Positions 57,708-64,000 of a stretch of DNA of 64,000 nt are shown here, piece by piece. The notes beneath the pieces were generated by a model, which did no database searches, was not told the origin of the DNA, and saw only the letters and a list, made by a program, of their open reading frames with translations. Position numbers and translations under genes: made by a program. The stretch lies in assembly GCF_000001735.4 (NCBI RefSeq), contig NC_003074.8, positions 10,416,101 through 10,480,100 of the forward strand. The letters run 5' to 3'. Origin of the DNA: Arabidopsis thaliana (taxonomy: Eukaryota > Streptophyta > Magnoliopsida > Brassicales > Brassicaceae). Position 1 is the first letter of the stretch; every line of letters starts with the position of its first letter.

Positions 57708-59634
57708 ACGCGTAGAGATTTTTCTTTTTATTCTCTTTCCTTAAAAAAGTTTAAATTTGGGTGGTGAAAATGAAAATTTGTGAAGGAAAAAAAGTTATAA
57801 CGGCGATTTTTTATGATATTTTTGTTTGTTTTCTTCAATGATGACGTAACGGTAGCCGTCAGATGAATACACGTGGCGTGCTACGAGGTGGTATGTGTTT
57901 GCATGTGAATTGTGGATTGGTAAGTTTTTTCTAGTTTTCTTGCACTAAACCACATTTCACGGCGTAATCTCTTTTTTTTCCTTTGTTGAAATTTTGTTGC
58001 CACTTTTTAAGTATTTTATTTAAATGTGTAACGCGTCTACTATAATCTTTCTCGATTCTCCTTCTTTTCACAACTTTTATTGATTTCAAAACTTATGTAT
58101 ACTAGGCTATTTCTAATAATTTGAAAATATTTGTACTATATTCATCATTCACCAATAAAAAGGAAAGATCACGATTCACGAATCATGATGAATTGATGAT
58201 ACATTGATAGGTGAATATATGCAGAGTACTGAATGATGAGATCCCGTGGAAATCCGATAGAGATCTTTTACTATGGACTAATCAAAAATTAAAAAAGAAA
58301 TATGAAACCATAATTTATGTTGGGCTTAGGCCCAAGCTGTTTGTATCATCATCATAAAACCAAAAAACGTCATAAATATAAAAAATTTTGACAACAAAAA
58401 ACCAAGATTTGTACTGACGTTTAGGTCATGTTCGTTTCTGAGACTGATGCATCTAACTGCATATGCCAACTGATGTTCGTTTAAGTACAATTTTGCAGAC
58501 AAGTTAGATGGAGCATCCAAATGCGTTTGACAATCTCATCCAAAAAAGACTATTTTTTAAGATGCATCTTGAGTTTAGATGGATGCATCATCCTCAGTTA
58601 AAAACCAACAAAGTTATAAATATGAAAACTTTTTGACAACAGAATAATAATTACTAGACTTATATGGGATCCTGTTTTCAAAAAAAGAAAAAAAAGAAAA
58701 AAAAGACTTATATGGGATCCAATAAATGTTATTTGAAGTCAATTACACGACGATTATATAAAAGTTTGATATTTGTCTATCTTGCGTCCTCAAAAAAATA
58801 CTGATGGGTTTAAACACATAAATTAGCTTTTCTATTCAAGACATTTTGGTAAAAGTGTGATCTTTTTTATTTTTTTTCTATGGTAAAAGTGTGATCTATT
58901 CAAAGGATTAGGGGTTGCCATGCCACATTCGTAGTAGTTTAGTGAGATCAAGAGCATAATTAAAATATTGAAGATTTTACAAATGCTTTATCTCGTCAAA
59001 AGGAAGCATTATAAGTATGACCAAACCCGCGACTTGATAATTTCAGACTCAAGCTAAGGTTTTTTTGTTTAAATTTTACTTGATTCTCTCAAAGATGAAA
59101 AAAAAAAACTACATAGGAGTTTGAAACAAAGCATACGAAAGGAAGAATAAGAACTCAATTCCCTTCGTTCCGCCGGTTAAAAGAACAGTCATGCTTTGAA
59201 GATTAATCCACTAGTTAATCATTAATTGTTGTGTGACACTAACTAAAACTAAAGATAGAAGCTAGAACAATTTAGAAAGAACCAGTCATATCTAAAAATA
59301 CAGAGTGATAGATTAATGATGGTTGATTAGTAGTCCAATATGGTAGCGTTTTTTGGACTTAAGCGAGTGTTAGCTATGTGCTGCATTCTAGCTTTTAATT
59401 TCTCATCATTGATGTCAAAATTGAATAAATGGGCATTATCCATGTAAGTGTGGTTTTAATTCGGAATATTTTTACCTAAATCGAAAAAAACGATTGTCTA
59501 ACCGAACCAAATTACCTAAACCCTAAACCTCTATTTCAAGTCGTTTCAGGACTCTTTTACCCAAACCGAGTAATCCGAATTACCGAAATTCTAAACTAAA
59601 CCGGACTGATTGGACCCATTACCCAAGCATACTA
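57708..59634. other. Spacer with small repeats
   Basis: No gene. Two similar blocks ATAAATAT(A/G)AAAA... TTTTGACAACA occur at about 58372 and 58617, flanking sequence with repeated (G)ATGTTCGTTT and GATGCATC phrases (58430-58590) that looks like a small DNA transposon remnant. A poly(A)-only insertion at 58673 is listed separately. Confidence 0.4.
58656..58720 (+). mobile_element. A-rich insertion with 17-bp TSD
   Basis: Perfect direct repeats AGACTTATATGGGATCC (58656-58672 and 58704-58720) flank a 31-base insert that is nearly all A with a few G (58673-58703). It looks like an extreme 5'-truncated retroposon that left only its tail, or a filler insertion at a repaired break. Confidence 0.6.
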
Positions 59635-60200
59635 CAGTAAAACCTCTATAAATTAATAATGTCGGGATCCTGAAAAAATTTATTAATTTAGAGAGGTATT
59701 AATTTATCGATAAATTATTAATTTATGGAGAGATTTTATAAATTTTGTAATTTTTTACAAAAATGTGATCTAAAAGGTACTTTTTCTATACAATCAATAA
59801 TTTTTCTAAAAATCATTACAAGTAGAAAACCATTATTAGGTTTAAAAACAAAAACAAAAACTTTTTTATACGTAGAAAAATTATTAGAATTGAATTTTAC
59901 AAAGAATTAATATAAATTAAAGAAAAACAGTACTAAAGTCATATTTTACTAAGTTTTACATAATATATAATCATAAATATAAATATATATTCATAAATTT
60001 ATACAATTATTAATTTATAATATTGATGAGACCATATATTTACATAGGATTTTAAAAAAATATATTATCTTATTAATTTATCGATTTGTATCAATTTTTA
60101 CACTAGTCCCAACTCGGGACCAGAAAAATTTATTAATTTATAGAGGTTATTAATTTATCGAGTATTAATTTATGAAAAATATTAATTTATCGAGTATTAA

Positions 60201-60930
60201 GGAGTGAATCCATTCATTCACCCCTTTTTAATGACCAATTAGAATTTGACATGTCATCTATTAAAGAATAAATAAATTAAAATCAACCAAACAAAAGAAA
60301 TTAAGAAAACAAATTCTGTAAAATTTTAATTAAAGAAATTATTTGTTTGGCTTTATAAAATAGTTTTAGGGTTTATATTTTGTGATTAAACAAAATTATA
60401 TTTTGGTTTGGGTTGATAAAATAGTGGTTAGGGTTTATATTTTGTGGTTAAACAAAATTATATTTTGGTTTGGGTTGATAAAATAGTGGTTAGGGTTTAG
60501 ATTTTGTGATTAAACAAAATTATATTTTGGTTTGGGTTGATAAAATAGTGGTTAGAGTTTAGATTTTGTGATTAAAACGAAATTATATTTCGGTTTGGGT
60601 TAATAAAATAGTGGTTATGGTTTAAATTTTGTGATTAAAGCGAAATTATATTTCGGTTTGGGTTGATAAAATAGTGATTATAGTTTATATTTTGTGATTA
60701 AAACAAAATTATATTTTGGTTTGGGTTGATAAAATAGCGGTTAGGGTTTAGATTTTGTGATTAAACGAAATTATATTTTGGTTTGGGTTGATTAAAGAGT
60801 GGTTAAGATTTAGATTTTGTGATTAAATTTATTTATTCTTTAAATAGATAACATGTCAAATTCTTATTGGTTAACTAAAAGGGGGTGAATGAATGGATTC
60901 ACCTCCTAGGGATGAACCCAAGAATTGTTC
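60201..60930. mobile_element. Nested DNA transposon with about 78-bp TIRs
   Basis: The left arm (60201-60278) starts GGAGTGAATCCATTCATTCA and is the inverse complement of the right arm (about 60826-60907), which ends GAATGGATTCACCTCC. The arms share AGAATTTGACATGT, CTATT(T)AAAGAATAAATAAATT and adjoining bases. The host Emigrant sequence on both sides overlaps by TTAA, suggesting a short TTAA/TAA target duplication. About 23 bases beyond the right arm (to 60930) have no partner on the left. No coding capacity; the superfamily is undecided (PIF/Harbinger-like if the duplication is 3 bp). Confidence 0.7.
60355..60835 (+). repeat. 62-63-bp minisatellite, about 7 copies
   Basis: The unit containing ATAGTGGTTAGGGTTTA, TTTTGTGATTAAA and ATTATATTTTGGTTTGGGTT starts at 60421, 60483, 60545, 60608, 60671, 60734 and 60796, with a partial earlier copy. 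It fills the interior of the nested transposon. Confidence 0.9.
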
Positions 60931-60954
60931 TTAATTTATAGAGGTTATACTGTA

Positions 60955-61348
60955 GTCTGTAATTGCTTATATTAAGGTTTAGGTTGATTTAACAAAATGT
61001 TAGACTCAGTTCAGCTTAAAAGTAATCAGAAAATTTCTTCTCAATTTGTTCGTCTTCTCTCATCTCCGATTTTCAGATAATTCTCTATTCCTTCCTCGCA
61101 ATAAGTCTCATTTCGTTTTGGGATTCATCTCGGTTTGTTCATCAACTGTTTTTATGGACATCTATTTTCTTTATACTAGTAAGAAAAAGTGAAAAACATA
61201 TAAGTTGCGAATTGCGATATACCTCTTTGTCTAGAAGTTTTTGTTGTTTAAGGAATATCACATTACAACAACACCAACAATAACAACAAAATGCTACATC
61301 GAGAAAAGATGATTTTTACATAAAGAAAGTTAAAACAATGTTCCATCA
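60955..61348. other. Spacer, no gene seen
   Basis: A CT-rich stretch at 61035-61150 looks like a leader sequence, but no coding frame follows it. I see nothing that I can name. Confidence 0.35.
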
Positions 61349-61542
61349 ACTAAGATTAGAAAGACCAAACGTCGTTAGCTCAATTGGTAAAGATCCTAGG
61401 CGAATCTTAGAGGTCGCCGATTCGAGTGACGCTTGGGACGAAACTAATATTACATGCTGTGGTTTCGGGTCAGGGGGGAGGTTACGGGTTTCGGCCCAAA
61501 ACTTCCAGATATTCAAAAAAAAAAAAAACTAAAATTAGAAAG
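61349..61542 (+). mobile_element. Complete tRNA-derived SINE with 15-bp TSD
   Basis: The element at 61364-61527 (about 164 bp) has an A box TAGCTCAATTGG (61376-61387), a B-box-like GATTCGAGTGA (61419-61429), a G-rich body (GGTTTCGGGTCAGGGGGGAG) and a poly(A) tail (61515-61528). Direct repeats ACTAAGATTAGAAAG (61349-61363) and ACTAAAATTAGAAAG (61528-61542) differ at one base. The head is tRNA-like, but no intact cloverleaf is present. Confidence 0.85.
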
Positions 61543-61861
61543 GAGAAAAAAATGTGTATTAAAATGTGAAAATTAATACATAGTTATTGCGGAAGATATA
61601 CACACTAATAATCACTCGTTTACGTGATAAAGGTGCAAAAAAATGAATTGCAACAAGATATTCCATATTGAAAAATATAAGAATGCTAATTGAGATACTT
61701 GTTTTTTCCAGCAAAATTAATTTATATTGAATACAACAAAGTAGATAGCCAAGGTGGTGGCATAATACAACCAGAGAATTGAGATGCTTTTAACAGAAAA
61801 AAGAAATACCAAAAATTGATAGTAAAAAAGATAAATAGCATTATAATCGGGGAACATTTTG

Positions 61862-64000
61862 TTTTTTTTTTTTTGGGCAAAAGACTTTTCCATTAAACGA
61901 AGATTAAGGAGATAAACAAACAGTCTTCGACTAACGCTGATTTGGCGATAACATCGGCTCTCCGATTCAGATCGTGATTGATAAAACAAAAGGAAACATT
62001 CGAAAAAGGAGGATAGAGAAAGGATGTCGTGAAGAATCCCATGGAGCTCAATCGGGTGAGTTCCTTCATTGATTGCTTTGATTAACGTTTGAGAATCATA
62101 TATCCTTATATATTGGTGAATTTGAAATTGATCGCCTGGTTGATTGCTAGGTGAAGGGCCATTGCTTCTGCCATGAGCGGCGAACTGATGAACTGGACCG
62201 ATCCACCTTCCATAAATTCAATTTTCCACAGAGGATCGAACATTATCCAGCCAAGACCAGCTTTGTGCGAATCCTCTTTCCACGCTGCATCCGAGAAAAC
62301 CCTAATTGTATCTAACTGAATAACCGGTGTCAGGACTGGAACTCGGAGGGCCTGCGGTGGTGTTGCTAAACTCTGTGCGGTAATCCACTCTTTTGCTTGA
62401 ACCATGGCTTGTGATATAACATCAGATGCCTTTACTTGACGGTTTTCAAAAATCTTCTTATTCCTTGTGGTCCAGATTGACCATAGAAGCCAAGGGAATA
62501 GAGGTCCATTGACTAAGCCCGTCGGTAGTAAAACCACAAAAGTTCTGGATGCTTCAATGATTGCTCTTAGAGAGGTGTTGTGGACAAACACAGGAAGCTG
62601 TTTAAACGAAGCCTTAGCCCAGACTTGTTTGACGAAGCTGCAAAAAAAGAAGAGATGATTCATAGATTCCTCAAGACCACAATGGGGACAAGTCGCTGTG
62701 GTATTGATTCCTCTAAACTTCAGATTCTCTCCAATAGGGATTGCATTTTTCATTGCTTTACACATGAAGAATTAACTTTTGGGGCTGTTTTTGTCTTCCA
62801 AATCTCTTTTTGCCAATTGAATCCTTGTTGATTGCAGGATTGAAGAGTTAACTTCCTGTTCTTCTCATTTGCAATGTGGTATCCCGACTTTGCAGAATAA
62901 TCACCAGTCTTAGAAGGTAACCACGCATACTTGTCTCTTGCGCCTAGTTTACTTGGTATAATTTCCAAGATTGTATCTTCATAGGCTGGCAGGATTTGAG
63001 CAATTTTCTCTCTATTCCAGGTGAAGCTTCTTGGACAGAGGAGTTGTGAGAATAGCATCTCATGAGTTTGATGGGTGGGAGGTCCCATTGGTTGCAGGGG
63101 TATAGAGGAGGAGAGCCAAAGATCATCCCAAATTCTCGTGTTCTGTCCATTTCCAATTGCTCTACCAAGCTGAGTTTTCAATAAGTCTCCAATTGCTTTA
63201 CCAAGCTGAGTTTTCAAGAAAACCATCTGAATTGCAATACTTCCCCATGAGAACTTTAGCGAGTAAACAAGATGGTTTGGTAAGCAAACGCCAACTTATC
63301 TTTGCTAATAAAGCCTCATTAAAACTTTTAATGTCTCGAAATCCTAATCCTCCATCCCTCTTGGATAGAGTTAATTTTGACCATGAAATCCAAGCCATTT
63401 TATGTTTCTCGTCGGAGCCATCCCACCAAAACCTTGTCAAAGCCGACTGAATACCTTTATAGAGCGATCCTGGAAGCTTGAAGCTAGACATAGTATAAGT
63501 CGGCATCGATGCTAGGACGGACTGTAACAATGTAGCCTTGCCTGCGCTTGATAGGAATTTTGAAGACCAGCTGAGAGCTCGCTGTCTTGTTCGGTCTATG
63601 ATAAGATTGAACAAATCTTTTTTCTTCCTTCCAAAGAGTTCAGGTAACCCTAAGTACTTTCCCAGACCGCTTTCCTTTTGGATTCTGAGAACTTGTTTAG
63701 CCAAAATTCTTGCTTCTTCACTAGTCTTTGAAGAGAAAGTTATGGCTGATTTCTCTGTCTTAATCATTTAACCTGAAGCTTCCTCATATTTATGCAGGAT
63801 AGACATAAGTTCTAGGCAACTCTTTCTGTCAGATCGGCAAAAGCACATGGTGTCATCTGCAAAGAGCAGATGGTTCACTCTTGGACTGCCTAATGCAACT
63901 CTAATTCCAGGTAATTTTCCTTCTGCTTGAGCTTTTAGACAAAGACCTGAAAGGACCTCACTACAAAGGATGAAAAGGTAGGGTGAGAGGGTATCTCCCA
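61862..64000 (-). mobile_element. Decayed L1-type LINE, 3' part (RT, zf-RVT, RNase H)
   Basis: The minus-strand element has its 3' poly(A) tail at 61862-61874 (T tract) and continues past the window end. Reading down from 64000: reverse transcriptase C-terminal part with the catalytic FADD motif (HLLFADDTMCF, about 63875); an in-frame TAA at about 63770; a second frame with [15 protein letters not shown] and [13 protein letters not shown]; a third with RIWDDLWLS and YSAKSGYHIA; then a zinc-binding RVT motif (CPHCGLEESMNHLFFFCSF) and an RNase H domain (RVFSDAAWKED ... SPLMAEAMAL). Frameshifts lie near 63200 and 62760, and RNase H is broken again near 62100 (DSQTLIKAINEGTH in another frame). 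It cannot make a working polyprotein. Only the reverse transcriptase end is inside the window. Confidence 0.9.

Larger units (their letters stand above)
59635..60952. mobile_element. Emigrant-type MITE interrupted by another element
   Basis: The left end CAGTAAAACCTCTATAAATT (from 59635) and right end AATTTATAGAGGTTATACTG (to 60952) are flanked by TA (59633-59634 and 60953-60954). The interior to about 60200 is TTATTAATTTAT-rich, like the copies at 16440 and 37551. A different element is inserted at 60201-60930, close to the right end. Without it the MITE is about 590 bp. Confidence 0.85.

Noticed and set aside
60355..60835. Regular 62-63-bp repeats as a possible CRISPR-like array
   Set aside because: The whole unit is repeated with no unique spacers, in plant nuclear DNA; it is a minisatellite inside a transposon.

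Overview
The window is plant nuclear DNA, about two-thirds A+T, with short GT-AG introns and gene families that I recognise as Arabidopsis thaliana. The order UVH3/XPG, LRR receptor kinase, a tandem UMAMIT (nodulin MtN21/EamA) cluster, a 2H phosphoesterase and a TBL acetyltransferase matches chromosome 3 around AT3G28030 to AT3G28150. Locus names and family memberships are from memory. Exon borders were worked out by hand from reading frames, splice signals and comparison among paralogues.

Layout. Positions 1-8100 hold no intact gene: a duplicate of the UVH3 upstream region (about 448-615), a Helitron end (3' end at 1571), a broken NOV/sacsin-like ATPase pseudogene (1806-3048, minus) and A+T-rich spacer. 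UVH3, the XPG-type repair endonuclease, is at 8221-15078 in 17 exons. Spacer with an Emigrant MITE and a 286-bp retroposon leads to a two-exon LRR receptor-like kinase (19039-22168) whose catalytic Asp is Asn. A 1.4-kb retroposon with 19-bp target duplications lies in the next spacer.

Positions 26884-52604 carry six same-strand UMAMIT copies: five intact seven-exon genes and one gutted copy at 29761. UMAMITs are ten-helix amino-acid transporters of plant membranes. The exons of four paralogues are nearly constant in length, while their introns have each taken up different mobile DNA: an Emigrant MITE, an LTR remnant, a hAT-like repeat, a foldback element and a SINE-like piece. A 4.1-kb VANDAL-type Mutator-like element (44889-48996) sits between the last two genes. 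It keeps only a transposase N-terminal ORF and carries nine GTACGTAC motifs.

After the cluster come a single-exon 2H phosphoesterase-like gene (54452-55006), the three-exon TBL22/AXY4L xyloglucan O-acetyltransferase gene (57635-55860, minus), and an element-rich end: a MITE nested in a MITE with a 62-bp minisatellite, a complete SINE with a 15-bp target duplication, and the 3' part of a decayed L1-type LINE running off the window.

The protein-coding genes have unrelated jobs (DNA repair, receptor signalling, amino-acid transport, RNA end metabolism, wall acetylation). I see no operon-like or defence-like system. The most unusual signals are in the mobile DNA and in altered catalytic residues.
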